This document shows positions 16,997 to 24,833 of a stretch of 49,423 nucleotides of DNA, piece after piece (the stretch's first letter is position 1; each line of letters begins with the position of its first letter). Made by a program: the position numbers and the translations under genes. The stretch lies in NCBI GenBank assembly GCA_017500825.1, contig JAFVYB010000107.1:1-49423 (forward strand). Reading direction: 5' to 3'. Source of the DNA: Myxococcaceae bacterium. GTDB taxonomy: Bacteria; Myxococcota; Myxococcia; Myxococcales; UBA5297. Below the pieces are notes generated by a model. The model ran no database searches. It had not been told where the DNA came from and worked only from the letters and a program-made list of their open reading frames with translations.

Positions 16997-18352
16997 ATGA
17001 ACCTTGCGGTTATCGGAACGGGCTACGTGGGACTCGTCGCGGGCACCTGCTTCGCCGACAGCGGCAACCAGGTCGTCTGTGTGGACGCCGACGCCGACAA
17101 GATCGACCGTCTGCGACAGGGAATCATCCCCATCTACGAGCCGGGCCTCGCCGAGATGGTCCGCAAAAACGCGCGGCAACAGCGCCTGAGCTTCACGACC
17201 TCGCTCGAAGAGGCTGTGACCAGCGCCGAGATCATCTTCATCGCCGTGGGCACGCCGCCCGACGAGAACGGCGAGGCGGACCTGACGCACGTCTTTGCCG
17301 TGGCGCGCGACATTGGCCGTTCCCTGAAGCGCTACGCGGTCATCGTCGACAAGAGCACGGTGCCCGTCGGCACGGCGGACCGGGTGCGCGAGATCATCGC
17401 GGCAGAGACCAAGGTCGACTTCGATGTCGTCTCCAATCCGGAATTCCTCAAAGAGGGCGCGGCCATCGCCGACTTCCTCAAGCCCGACCGCGTCGTCATC
17501 GGCAGCCAGAGCGACAAAGCGCGCGCGATCATGGCCGAGCTCTACGCGCCCTTTGTCCGAACGCAGAACCCCATCCTCTTCATGGACACGCGCTCGGCCG
17601 AACTGACGAAATACGCCTCCAACGCCATGCTGGCGGCGCGCATCAGCTTCATGAACGAGATCGCGCTGCTCTGTGAGCGGGTGGGCGCCGACGTGGACCA
17701 GGTGCGCAAAGGCATGGGGGCGGATCGACGCATCGGCTACCCCTTCCTCTTTCCGGGTGTCGGCTACGGCGGCAGCTGCTTTCCCAAAGACGTTCAGGCG
17801 CTCCTGGCGACCAACCGTCAGTGTGGACTCGACGGGCTCCTGCTCCAGGCGGTCGAGGCGATCAACGCGCGACAGAAGCGACTGCTCGTGGACAAGGCAG
17901 TGGCGCGGTTCGGCGAGGACATGAGCGAGCGCGTGTTCGCCGTCTGGGGGCTCTCCTTCAAGCCGAACACGGACGATCTGCGGGAGGCGCCGTCACTCGT
18001 CGTGATCAATGAACTCCTGCGGCGGGGCGCGCGGTTGCAGCTGGCCGACCCCATCGTGACGCGCGACATCGCCCAAAGCCGCATCGACGAGAGAGCTGTC
18101 TTCTGCCCGGGACCCTATGAGGCGGTCGAGGGGGCCGACGCGCTCTTCGTGATCACCGAGTGGAACGACTATCGGCACCCTGACTTTGCGCGGCTGCGCC
18201 AGCTCATGCGCGGCGCGACCATCTTCGACGGGCGCAACATCTTCAGCCCCAAAACAGTGCGCGAGAGCGGCTTTGAGTATTTCGGCGTCGGTCGAGGCCT
18301 GGACAAGAGCGGCACAGCCCAGACGACGCGCCACCCCACCAGCGAAGGCTGA
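16997..18352 (+). CDS. ugd: UDP-glucose 6-dehydrogenase
   Basis: A 451-residue cytosolic enzyme that oxidises UDP-glucose to UDP-glucuronate with two NAD+, supplying uronic acids for polysaccharides or envelope sugars. The N-terminal Rossmann motif is GTGYVGLVAGTCFA. Catalytic Lys205 and Asn209 lie in LTKYASNAM, and the nucleophile Cys261 in GYGGSCFPKD. The C-terminal UDP-binding domain contains GLSFKPNTDDLREAPS. The ATG at 16997 follows AGGAG. The next gene, a UbiA-family transferase, is 57 bp downstream with its own strong ribosome-binding site, so an operon is likely. Confidence 0.96.
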   Translation: MNLAVIGTGYVGLVAGTCFADSGNQVVCVDADADKIDRLRQGIIPIYEPGLAEMVRKNARQQRLSFTTSLEEAVTSAEIIFIAVGTPPDENGEADLTHVFAVARDIGRSLKRYAVIVDKSTVPVGTADRVREIIAAETKVDFDVVSNPEFLKEGAAIADFLKPDRVVIGSQSDKARAIMAELYAPFVRTQNPILFMDTRSAELTKYASNAMLAARISFMNEIALLCERVGADVDQVRKGMGADRRIGYPFLFPGVGYGGSCFPKDVQALLATNRQCGLDGLLLQAVEAINARQKRLLVDKAVARFGEDMSERVFAVWGLSFKPNTDDLREAPSLVVINELLRRGARLQLADPIVTRDIAQSRIDERAVFCPGPYEAVEGADALFVITEWNDYRHPDFARLRQLMRGATIFDGRNIFSPKTVRESGFEYFGVGRGLDKSGTAQTTRHPTSEG

Positions 18353-18409
18353 CACTCGACGCGCCCGTAGAGCCCCTGCCCCGGCCCGCGTCAGAAGCGA
18401 GGAGGAGCC

Positions 18410-19372
18410 ATGACTCGACACGACCTCGATGCCGCCGCGCCCCCTCCCGCGGAATCCAGCCTTCAGCCCGCGCCATCGCCGACACCCGCGCCGCCCCGCC
18501 GGGGAATCCGCGTCCTGTTGAGCGCGCTGCGGCCGCGCCAGTGGACCAAAAACGCGGCTGTCCTCGCCCCGCTCTTCTTCGCGCACCGCGCCTTTGAGTC
18601 CGAGCACCTGGCCCACGCCCTCGCCGCCACCCTCGCCTTTTGCCTGCTGTCGAGCGCCGTCTACCTGGTGAACGATGTCGTCGATCGCGACCGCGACCGT
18701 CAGCACCCGACCAAGTGCCGCCGCCCCATCGCCAGCGGCGCTCTCGCCGTCCCCGCCGCCCTGGCCCTGGCTTCCGCGCTGGCAAGCCTTGCCCTCGGCG
18801 CTTTTGCCTGGATTGGCTGGCAGGTCTCGATGTGCGCGCTCGGCTACCTCGCCCTACAGGCCCTCTACACGGCCGCGCTCAAAAAGCAGGTCATCGTCGA
18901 TGTCATCGCCATCGCCATCGGCTTTGTCCTGCGGGTGGCCACCGGTGCCCTGGCCATCAGCGTGCCGATCTCCAACTGGCTCTACCTCTGCACCTTCCTG
19001 CTGGCGCTCTTCCTCGGCTTCTCCAAGCGCCGCGCCGAGCTCAGCTTGCTCAAGACCTGCGCCGCCGATCATCGCCCGGGCCTCGAAGACCTGAGCCTGC
19101 CCCTGCTCGACCAGCTGATCGCGGCCGTGACCGCCTCCACCATCCTCTCGTTCGCGCTCTACACGATGAGCCCGGACACCATCGCCAAGTTTGGCAGCGA
19201 CCGCCTCATGCTGACCCTGCCGTGCGTGGTCTACGGCATCTTCCGCTACCTCTACCTGGTCTACCGAAAGGACTCCGGAGGCAGTCCCGAGAAGCTGCTC
19301 CTCGGCGACAAACCGCTGCTCGCCGCCATCGCGCTCTTCGTGCTGATCGCCGGCGCCGTCATCTACGGCTGA
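18410..19372 (+). CDS. UbiA-family transferase, decaprenyl-phosphate phosphoribosyltransferase-like
   Basis: A 320-residue polytopic inner-membrane protein with about eight or nine helices. The first Asp-rich motif NDVVDRDRDRQHPTKCRRPIASG and the second conserved region YTAALKKQVIVDVIAIAIGFVLR place it in the UbiA superfamily. They are closest to the group that transfers phosphoribose from PRPP to a polyprenyl phosphate, the first step to polyprenyl-phospho-arabinose. A Pro/Ala-rich cytoplasmic extension of about 30 residues precedes the first helix. It follows ugd by 57 bp with GGAGGAG before the ATG, suggesting a shared role in activated sugar supply. Substrate specificity is inference; a quinone-type prenyltransferase is less likely. 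Confidence 0.85.
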   Translation: MTRHDLDAAAPPPAESSLQPAPSPTPAPPRRGIRVLLSALRPRQWTKNAAVLAPLFFAHRAFESEHLAHALAATLAFCLLSSAVYLVNDVVDRDRDRQHPTKCRRPIASGALAVPAALALASALASLALGAFAWIGWQVSMCALGYLALQALYTAALKKQVIVDVIAIAIGFVLRVATGALAISVPISNWLYLCTFLLALFLGFSKRRAELSLLKTCAADHRPGLEDLSLPLLDQLIAAVTASTILSFALYTMSPDTIAKFGSDRLMLTLPCVVYGIFRYLYLVYRKDSGGSPEKLLLGDKPLLAAIALFVLIAGAVIYG

Positions 19373-19531
19373 GAGCTCGCCGTAAGACACCGACGCCACC
19401 GCGACAGGCCGTGACCAGAGGCCGCGCCCAAGCTCGGCGACTCAAGGCGCCCGGGGCCGCGCTCTCCATTGGGAAGGCGTCGTTCCCTTTGGCTGGGGCA
19501 CGCGTGTCAGGCCGTCACGCCGACTCGCTCG

Positions 19532-20113
19532 TCACGAACGGAGGCGACGCATCACCTGGGCGACCGCCTGCGCGGGCGTGTTCTCGGCGATGATCTGCAG
19601 GCCGCAGTCGCGCGCCTCGGCGACGATCTGGCGATGGAGGATCCATCCCGCGTCGATGCGGACCTGGGCCGGCATGAGTCCGGTGCGCGTGCGGTGCTTT
19701 TCGATGAAGCGCTCGCGGTAACTCGCCTCGTCCGACGCCGCCACGATCACCGCCTGGACACCCCGCTGGCGGTAGCGCGCCATCTGGCTCGGCAAGAGGC
19801 CCACGCCGTGGAAAATCGCGCTCTTGCCCGTGTTCAAATAGCTGTCGACGAGGCGGAAGGTGGCGCCGACGAGCGGTCGCACATGGGCCTGAAACCCGGC
19901 CCGAACCGTCGACTCGCTGAATGGACCGTGCAGTTCCCAGGCGTTGAGCGCGTTGCAGAAGAGGATGGGGTCGTCCTTCTCGCGGCATTGGATGCGCAGG
20001 ATGTCGCGCAGCACGTCCAAGTCGATGAGTCGCAACAGGCCAAGCTCGCGGGCGAGTTGATAGGCGACCATGGACTTCCCGACTCCGGGCGCTCCGCCGA
20101 TGAGAACGATCAT
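19532..20113 (-). CDS. P-loop kinase, 2-phosphoglycerate-kinase-like
   Basis: A 193-residue soluble protein. A Walker A motif (GGAPGVGKS, residues about 6-14) is followed by LARELGLLRLIDLDVLRDILR, resembling the 'IgTDsIREVLR' segment of 2-phosphoglycerate kinases. A GKSAIFHGVGLLP stretch resembles their 'IIEGVHLVP' region. It may phosphorylate a small metabolite. The ATG at 20113 has GGAGGA upstream; the longer frame is not supported. The next gene on the strand is 185 bp upstream. The P-loop assignment is firm, the substrate is not. Confidence 0.75.
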   Translation of the reverse strand: MIVLIGGAPGVGKSMVAYQLARELGLLRLIDLDVLRDILRIQCREKDDPILFCNALNAWELHGPFSESTVRAGFQAHVRPLVGATFRLVDSYLNTGKSAIFHGVGLLPSQMARYRQRGVQAVIVAASDEASYRERFIEKHRTRTGLMPAQVRIDAGWILHRQIVAEARDCGLQIIAENTPAQAVAQVMRRLRS

Positions 20114-20298
20114 GCCGATTCCTCCAAACCTTGCGCAGCATCGCCCACGCCCATTCGCGAGCGGCGGCGCCCTATGCCATGGCGGATCGAGGTTGGAAAG
20201 CACCGCCGGGGCGGCGCGCGGCGTCGTTTCCTCAAGGTGGCGCAGAGGTCGCGGCATTCTCTGACTGGCGCTGTCGAGCCCATGTCGCTCAGAGGCGC

Positions 20299-21069
20299 TC
20301 AGTGCAGTTCCTGAAGATGTCGCGCGGCGTGCTGATGCTGGGCCCAGTCGAGCGCGGGCAGGCAGGCCACGCGGCGCTCAAAGAAGAGTGTGGTTTCATG
20401 TGGGGAATCAGCGTTCGGCGCGGCGGCAAAGGCGCACGTCGCCTCAGGATCGAGATAGCGCAGGGCCGCGACGAGCTCGTTGAGGGCGTCGCAGAGCAGC
20501 CAATAGATGGCGTTTCGCCTCTCTTGCAGGGCGCGCAGCTCGGGGCGCTCTTCGTTGAGGCAGAGGGCGCAGGCCAGGCGGCGCGCGGTCGCGGCGAGGT
20601 TGGCGGGCAAATCGCAGGCGCGTTTCAGGGCGTTTTCATGGCGCGCGGCCAATTCGCAGATGTGGCCGAGATCGATGGCCAGCGCTTCGACGCCGCGATC
20701 ATGTGACAGCGACTCGACCCGCCGCAGCGCCTCGGGCGAGTGGCGCAAAAAATAACGGGCGGCCTGAACAAACCGCGTCCTGAGGGCCACCGCCTCGTCA
20801 CACAGGCGGGCGACGATGGGGCCATGGACGCGCTGGCTCTCGATCAAATCCGCCTCGCTCGCCTCCAACGCGGCGACGACGCGCGGCAGGGCGTCGAATT
20901 GGTCGAGGTCAAAGTCGGGCAGGCGCGCGAGGTGCTGACGCCTGGAAGCGGCCTGTTGGCAGACAAACCGCGCGGACGCGCACAGCTCTTGGGCAGGCAG
21001 GGGTGGCAGGGCGGTGCGGCTGAGGAGGGGAAGCGAGGCAAGGCGCGCGTCCAGATCAAAGTCGGTCAT
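20299..21069 (-). CDS. Helical protein of unknown function
   Basis: A 256-residue, probably all-helical cytosolic protein without signal peptide or membrane segment. It is rich in Ala, Leu and Arg. I recognise no catalytic motif; a short CALCLNEERPELR segment carries two cysteines. Codon use matches neighbouring genes, with strong third-position GC, which supports a real gene. A GAGG lies about 11 nt before the ATG. It sits at the edge of the AT-rich island 21.1-21.7 kb and upstream of the P-loop kinase on the same strand. Confidence 0.6.
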   Translation of the reverse strand: MTDFDLDARLASLPLLSRTALPPLPAQELCASARFVCQQAASRRQHLARLPDFDLDQFDALPRVVAALEASEADLIESQRVHGPIVARLCDEAVALRTRFVQAARYFLRHSPEALRRVESLSHDRGVEALAIDLGHICELAARHENALKRACDLPANLAATARRLACALCLNEERPELRALQERRNAIYWLLCDALNELVAALRYLDPEATCAFAAAPNADSPHETTLFFERRVACLPALDWAQHQHAARHLQELH

Positions 21070-21272
21070 CGTCGAGGGACCTCGTGTGAGGGGGAGGCGC
21101 GCAAGCTAGGCACCGCGATTCTGAGACGGGAGTCCCCGCGCGTTCGATCGCCCCGCGCCTGTGCGCCGCTCGACGCTGTCCAATTCTCGCCACCCAGACC
21201 AAACCAATTCTCTTTCAACAAACCCCCTTCACCCCAATTCACGCGACTCCAAACACGCCGATTTAAATTATT

Positions 21273-21371
21273 AAATTTATCGACACACCAAAACATCTCA
21301 AAACAACCAGACGACTTGAAACAACCGAACAATTCAACACAACCAAACAATTCAGCACAATCAAACAGATC
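21273..21371. repeat. Imperfect 18-bp tandem repeats
   Basis: Four consecutive 18-bp units start at 21291, 21309, 21327 and 21345, consensus AAACAATTCAAAACAACC, with a partial fifth at 21363 and a degenerate unit before (21273). In translation the minus frame gives a periodic 6-residue pattern, but no gene is evident. Confidence 0.75.
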
Positions 21372-21416
21372 GGCGTTATCTTGCCCCTTTATTTTCTCCC
21401 AAAGCACCCGTCAGTC

Positions 21417-21455
21417 TTAAAAATAAAACCCGCGTATTTTGGAGTCCAAGAACGC
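21417..21455 (-). terminator. Second minus-strand terminator in the AT-rich island
   Basis: Arms 21446-21455 and 21432-21442 form an imperfect stem with a 3-nt loop, followed on the minus strand by GGGTTTTATTTTTA. Its sequence context resembles the main terminator 160 bp away, suggesting duplication. Confidence 0.55.
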
Positions 21456-21577
21456 CGAATCGTCTCGTCCACCAAACAACAACGTCACCAAACAACAACA
21501 GAACAAAGCAACAACATTCACCGGCGTTCGGACCGCCTGGCGGAGCGGGCAAACCAATCCCGAAATCATCCCACCCC

Positions 21578-21628
21578 TAAAAAACAAACCCCGCGTGTTT
21601 GGGCGTCGCGAAGACGAAACACACGGGG
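21578..21628 (-). terminator. Intrinsic terminator of the hbd-crotonase unit
   Basis: A 12-bp stem with one G-U (21617-21628 with 21589-21600), with an inner 4-bp CGTC/GACG stem, is followed by TTTGTTTTTT on the minus strand. It begins about 100 nt past the crotonase stop. Confidence 0.85.
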
Positions 21629-21731
21629 ATATTCGGAATTGATTTCGGATTCGATTCGGGTTGATTCAAAATTGATTCGATTTCATCCAAAACCAACCCA
21701 ACAACTGTTTATCGAATGATTTATCCGGGCA

Positions 21732-22535
21732 TTAACGGCCGCGAAATTCGGGGCGGCGCTTTTCTAAAAAGGCACGCATGCCTTCTTTTTGATCCTCGGT
21801 GCCAAAGAGCAGCGCAAAGGCGTGGCGCTCGACGGCGCAACCGGTCTTCAGGTCGACGCCCTCGCCCATGTTGATGGCGCGTTTGGCCTGGGCAATGGCC
21901 AGCGGCGCGCGCGTCGCGATTTTGCGGGCGATTTTGCGGCAGTGATCGATGAGCTCGTCGGGCAGGACGCTCTCGACAGCCAGGCCCACCTCCACAGCCC
22001 GCGCGGCGGTGATGTGATCGCCGGTGAAAATGAGTTGGCGCGCTCTCTGCAGGCCCACGGCGCGGACGAGGCGCTGCGTGCCGCCAAACCCCGGCGTGAT
22101 GCCGAGCCCGACCTCTGGCAGGCCAAACTTGGCGCGATGCGAGGCAAAGACGAGGTCGCAGGCCAGCGCCAGCTCGCAACCACCGCCCAGGGCAAAGCCG
22201 TTGACCGCGGCGATGGTCGGCAATGGCAGCGACTCCAGGAGGTCCATGACGCGGTGCCCCAGCTCGGTGAAGGCCATGGCCTCGGAGGGGGTGAGCGCGG
22301 CCATCTCGTCGATCGAAGCGCCCGAGACGAATGCCTTGCCCACGCCTGTCACGATCAGCGCCCGCGGCATGCTCTCTCGCGACTCGGCAATCGACCTCAG
22401 CGTCGCCTCCAGCTCGCGCAGCGTCGCGGTGTCGAGGGCGTTGAGGTGCGCTTCGCGGCAGATGGTGATGAGCGCGACGCCGTCGGCGTCGACCTCCAGC
22501 CGGATGTTCCTGGCCTCCATCTCCTGGGCTTCCAT
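21732..22535 (-). CDS. Enoyl-CoA hydratase/isomerase (crotonase family)
   Basis: A 267-residue crotonase that probably hydrates short-chain trans-2-enoyl-CoA. The oxyanion-hole loops are recognisable as SGASIDEM and AVNGFALGGGCELALACD. The two catalytic acids match the GGCELAL Glu and the Glu of LPEVGLGITPGFGGTQRL, which argues for true hydratase activity. It lies 92 bp after the 3-hydroxybutyryl-CoA dehydrogenase on the same strand, so the pair would interconvert crotonyl-, 3-hydroxybutyryl- and acetoacetyl-CoA. The exact CoA substrate is inferred from the neighbour. Confidence 0.9.
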   Translation of the reverse strand: MEAQEMEARNIRLEVDADGVALITICREAHLNALDTATLRELEATLRSIAESRESMPRALIVTGVGKAFVSGASIDEMAALTPSEAMAFTELGHRVMDLLESLPLPTIAAVNGFALGGGCELALACDLVFASHRAKFGLPEVGLGITPGFGGTQRLVRAVGLQRARQLIFTGDHITAARAVEVGLAVESVLPDELIDHCRKIARKIATRAPLAIAQAKRAINMGEGVDLKTGCAVERHAFALLFGTEDQKEGMRAFLEKRRPEFRGR

Positions 22536-22627
22536 CGGTGTTTCTCCTTGGGGATTTCGAGTGCTTCGCGCCCGCGCGTTTTGAACGGCTGTTCAGCGGG
22601 CGACGGTTGTTCAGTGGCCGTCAGGTG

Positions 22628-23476
22628 TCAGCCGTAGGTGAAAAAGCCGCGCCCGCTCTTTTTGCCGAGCCAGCCGGCGTCCACGTATTGCCGCAAGAGA
22701 GGGCAGGGCCGGTATTTGTCGTCGCCGTAGCCGCGCTGCATGACCTCCATGATGGCCAGGCAGGTATCGAGGCCGATCATGTCGGCGAGCGCGAGTGGGC
22801 CCATGGGAAGACCAGCGCCGAGCTTCATCGCGTCGTCGATTTGTTGCGGCGAACAGGCGCCTTCGAGCAGGGCGAAGCAGGCCTCGTTGAGCATGGGGAT
22901 GAGCAGGCGGTTGACGACAAAGCCGGGCAGGTCGCGGCAGACGACGGGCGTCTTGCCGAGGGCGCGCACAAAATCGGCGGCGCGATCCCGGGTTGATTCG
23001 TCCGTGGCCAGTCCGGGGATGACCTCGACGAGCGCCATCAACGGCACCGGGTTCATGAAGTGCATCCCGACAAAGGCTTCGGGGCGCCTGACCGCCTGCG
23101 ACAGGCGCGTGATCGAGAGCGACGAGGTGTTCGTCGCCAGGACGCCGCCTTCGCCAACGACCTCTGAGAGACGGGCGAGGAGATCGCGCTTGAGCGGCTC
23201 GCTTTCGGGCGCGGCCTCGATGACGAGGTCCATGTCCCGCGCGGAAAGATCGGTGGTGAGGGTGAGCGCCGCCTGTGCCTCGGCCAGCGTGACGCCGTTG
23301 AGCTTGCCGCGCCTGTCCGCCTTGGTCAGTCCGGCGGCGACGCGTTCGCGCGCCCTGTCGAGTTGCCCCTCGGCGATGTCGAAGAGCGTCACCTTCATCC
23401 CGGCCTGCAGCGCGACCTGGGCGATGCCCGTCCCCATCTGGCCCGCGCCGGCCACGAACACATTTTGAATTGCCAT
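22628..23476 (-). CDS. hbd: 3-hydroxybutyryl-CoA dehydrogenase
   Basis: A 282-residue NAD(P)-dependent dehydrogenase that oxidises 3-hydroxybutyryl-CoA to acetoacetyl-CoA (or the reverse). The Rossmann motif is GAGQMGTGIAQVA. The core motif GMHFMNPVPLMALVEVI carries the catalytic His, with the partner Glu in the same motif. NRLLIPMLNEA and DxxMKLGAGLPMGPLALAD are family signatures, and the length is typical. The ATG at 23476 follows GGGAGG. It probably forms a unit with the crotonase downstream. A terminator hairpin lies only 22-51 nt upstream of this start, so transcription from the gene above may be attenuated before it. Confidence 0.95.
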   Translation of the reverse strand: MAIQNVFVAGAGQMGTGIAQVALQAGMKVTLFDIAEGQLDRARERVAAGLTKADRRGKLNGVTLAEAQAALTLTTDLSARDMDLVIEAAPESEPLKRDLLARLSEVVGEGGVLATNTSSLSITRLSQAVRRPEAFVGMHFMNPVPLMALVEVIPGLATDESTRDRAADFVRALGKTPVVCRDLPGFVVNRLLIPMLNEACFALLEGACSPQQIDDAMKLGAGLPMGPLALADMIGLDTCLAIMEVMQRGYGDDKYRPCPLLRQYVDAGWLGKKSGRGFFTYG

Positions 23477-23497
23477 CTGACGAACCTCCCTCGCGTG

Positions 23498-23527
23498 AAA
23501 AAGCCACCCCCGGTTCGAGAGGGTGGC
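23498..23527 (-). terminator. Terminator or attenuator between the membrane-protein gene and hbd
   Basis: A perfect 7-bp stem (23521-23527 with 23503-23509) is followed by TTTTT on the minus strand. It lies 32 nt past the membrane-protein stop and just before the hbd ribosome-binding site. Confidence 0.75.
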
Positions 23528-23559
23528 GTGAATGAGATGCCGACGCGGTCTGGACGCGC

Positions 23560-24363
23560 TCACTTGCCCGAGGCGCGGCGGCTGTAGGTCTCGAAGCGCT
23601 TGTTGCGCTCGCGTTCCTCTTTGGCCCGCACCTGTTCGCGCGCTTTTTCGATGCGCTCGACGCGGCGCTCCTCTTCGGTCGTGGCGTAGCGCCATTGGAG
23701 AAAGGCGCCGAGGGCGAACACGGCGGCGATCGCGCCCTGCAAAAAGTAGGGGCTCCTCGCGATGGGCAGCTCGACGTTGAAAAGCCGCAGCAGCGCCAGC
23801 GACGCGAGGACCGTGGCGAGGGCGCCCAGAAGAGAGACGGAGACGGCGGTCGTGACGCGCTCCGCCAGGACGGCGAGAAAGCCTGTGACGAGCGCGCTGC
23901 CAAAGATGATCCCCACGCGGATCAGCGCGTTGTTGTCGGTGGCACCTGTTTCGTCCGGCATCGACAGCTCGTGGCCAAAGATGCCGCCGACGACAGCGAC
24001 GCAGAGCGCGGCCAGATAGTGGGGCTTGTAGCCACCGAGCGCGGCGAGCAGGAGCGCGAGCCCATAGGCGAGGACGGTCGGCGAGACGCCCAGGATCGAG
24101 GACAGAAAGCCGCCGACATACCAGCCCAGCAGGAGGCCCGGCGGGACCATGACGAGTCGGTGGGGGAAGGGGCGGCTGCCCAGGATCGTGGCCATCAGTC
24201 CGTAGGCCAGAACGCCGGCGGCGATGGGCGTCGAGAAGCTCCCCGACAGGGCCAGCAGCGGTTCGGAAGAGAGGACCCACTTCTGAAAGAGCTGCGAGAG
24301 GGCAGCCCAAAAGCTGAAGACGGGCGAGACGGTGTCGGCGGCGCTGAACGTTTCGATGTCCAT
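23560..24363 (-). CDS. Polytopic inner-membrane protein of unknown function
   Basis: A 267-residue protein with about seven hydrophobic helices (between residues 45 and 220). It ends in a charged, helical cytoplasmic tail with repeated Glu/Arg (EEERRVERIEKAREQVRAKEERERNKR). No transporter or enzyme signature is recognised. The tail could bind a partner. It starts 24 bp after the 94-residue tail-anchored protein gene on the same strand, so the two are likely co-transcribed. It ends at a terminator before hbd. Confidence 0.75.
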   Translation of the reverse strand: MDIETFSAADTVSPVFSFWAALSQLFQKWVLSSEPLLALSGSFSTPIAAGVLAYGLMATILGSRPFPHRLVMVPPGLLLGWYVGGFLSSILGVSPTVLAYGLALLLAALGGYKPHYLAALCVAVVGGIFGHELSMPDETGATDNNALIRVGIIFGSALVTGFLAVLAERVTTAVSVSLLGALATVLASLALLRLFNVELPIARSPYFLQGAIAAVFALGAFLQWRYATTEEERRVERIEKAREQVRAKEERERNKRFETYSRRASGK

Positions 24364-24387
24364 GGCGAACGTGCCTCCCGCGACGCG

Positions 24388-24672
24388 TCAGAAGACGAAG
24401 AGCGCGGCGATGATGGCGAGAACGACAATCCAGGCGATGGCCAGAAGACAGAGCGTCGGCCTGTCGGCCGCGGTGCGCTCCTGAAAGAGGCGGGCCTGTT
24501 CGCGCTGCGCTTCGCTCGATTTGTCGTCGGCGAGGAGGTCCCGGGCCAGGCGACGGGCGGCGAGGGCGTCACCGGCGGCGAAGAGGTCGATGGGGCTTGG
24601 CGACGGCGACTTGGGCGCATTCACGGCGGGCGCGGCGGCTGGTGTCGAGGGCTTGGCTTTGCTGGCTTTCAT
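24388..24672 (-). CDS. Small tail-anchored membrane protein
   Basis: A 94-residue protein. It has a Lys/Pro/Ala-rich disordered N-terminus, a helical middle (IDLFAAGDALAARRLARDLLADD, resembling a single TPR-like hairpin) and one C-terminal membrane helix (about 74-93) ending in FVF. The single TPR-like hairpin plus tail anchor suggests a scaffold at the membrane. It sits 24 bp before the polytopic membrane protein, its probable partner. No known family recognised. Confidence 0.65.
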   Translation of the reverse strand: MKASKAKPSTPAAAPAVNAPKSPSPSPIDLFAAGDALAARRLARDLLADDKSSEAQREQARLFQERTAADRPTLCLLAIAWIVVLAIIAALFVF

Positions 24673-24764
24673 GTTTGCTCGGTGCCTGTCGGGCGGGGGT
24701 GCCTTGGGGCGGCGCGATTCGTGGAGACAGGTCGGGGTCGCGGTTCAACAGTTCAGGCAAGGCA

Positions 24765-24804
24765 AAGCCTCCCGCGACTGGATGGGATGGATCACGGGAG
24801 GCTT
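24765..24804 (-). terminator. Terminator-like hairpin after the Cys-rich lipoprotein gene
   Basis: A perfect 10-bp stem (24795-24804 with 24765-24774), 30 nt after the lipoprotein stop. The following tract on the minus strand is only TTTGCCTT, so termination may be weak or Rho-assisted. Confidence 0.55.
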
Positions 24805-24833
24805 GGGAAAATGGCGTCTGACACGCGCATCAA

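Larger units (their letters stand above)
21070..21731. other. AT-rich intergenic island with short repeats
   Basis: About 660 bp without a convincing gene, clearly poorer in GC than the flanking genes from about 21190 onward. It contains imperfect 18-bp tandem repeats (21273-21371), two minus-strand terminator hairpins (21417-21455 and 21578-21628) whose surroundings resemble each other, and a GATTCG-rich stretch (about 21638-21685). Open frames here are low complexity (Asn/Gln/Thr- or Cys/Phe-rich) and lack ribosome-binding sites. Confidence 0.7.

Noticed and set aside
21066..21407. 113-codon minus frame with a periodic LFGC-type pattern
   Set aside because: The periodicity comes from the 18-bp DNA repeats; no ribosome-binding site and composition unlike genes.
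24765..24804. Small RNA gene
   Set aside because: The hairpin lies 30 nt after a stop codon and is better explained as the end of the lipoprotein transcript.
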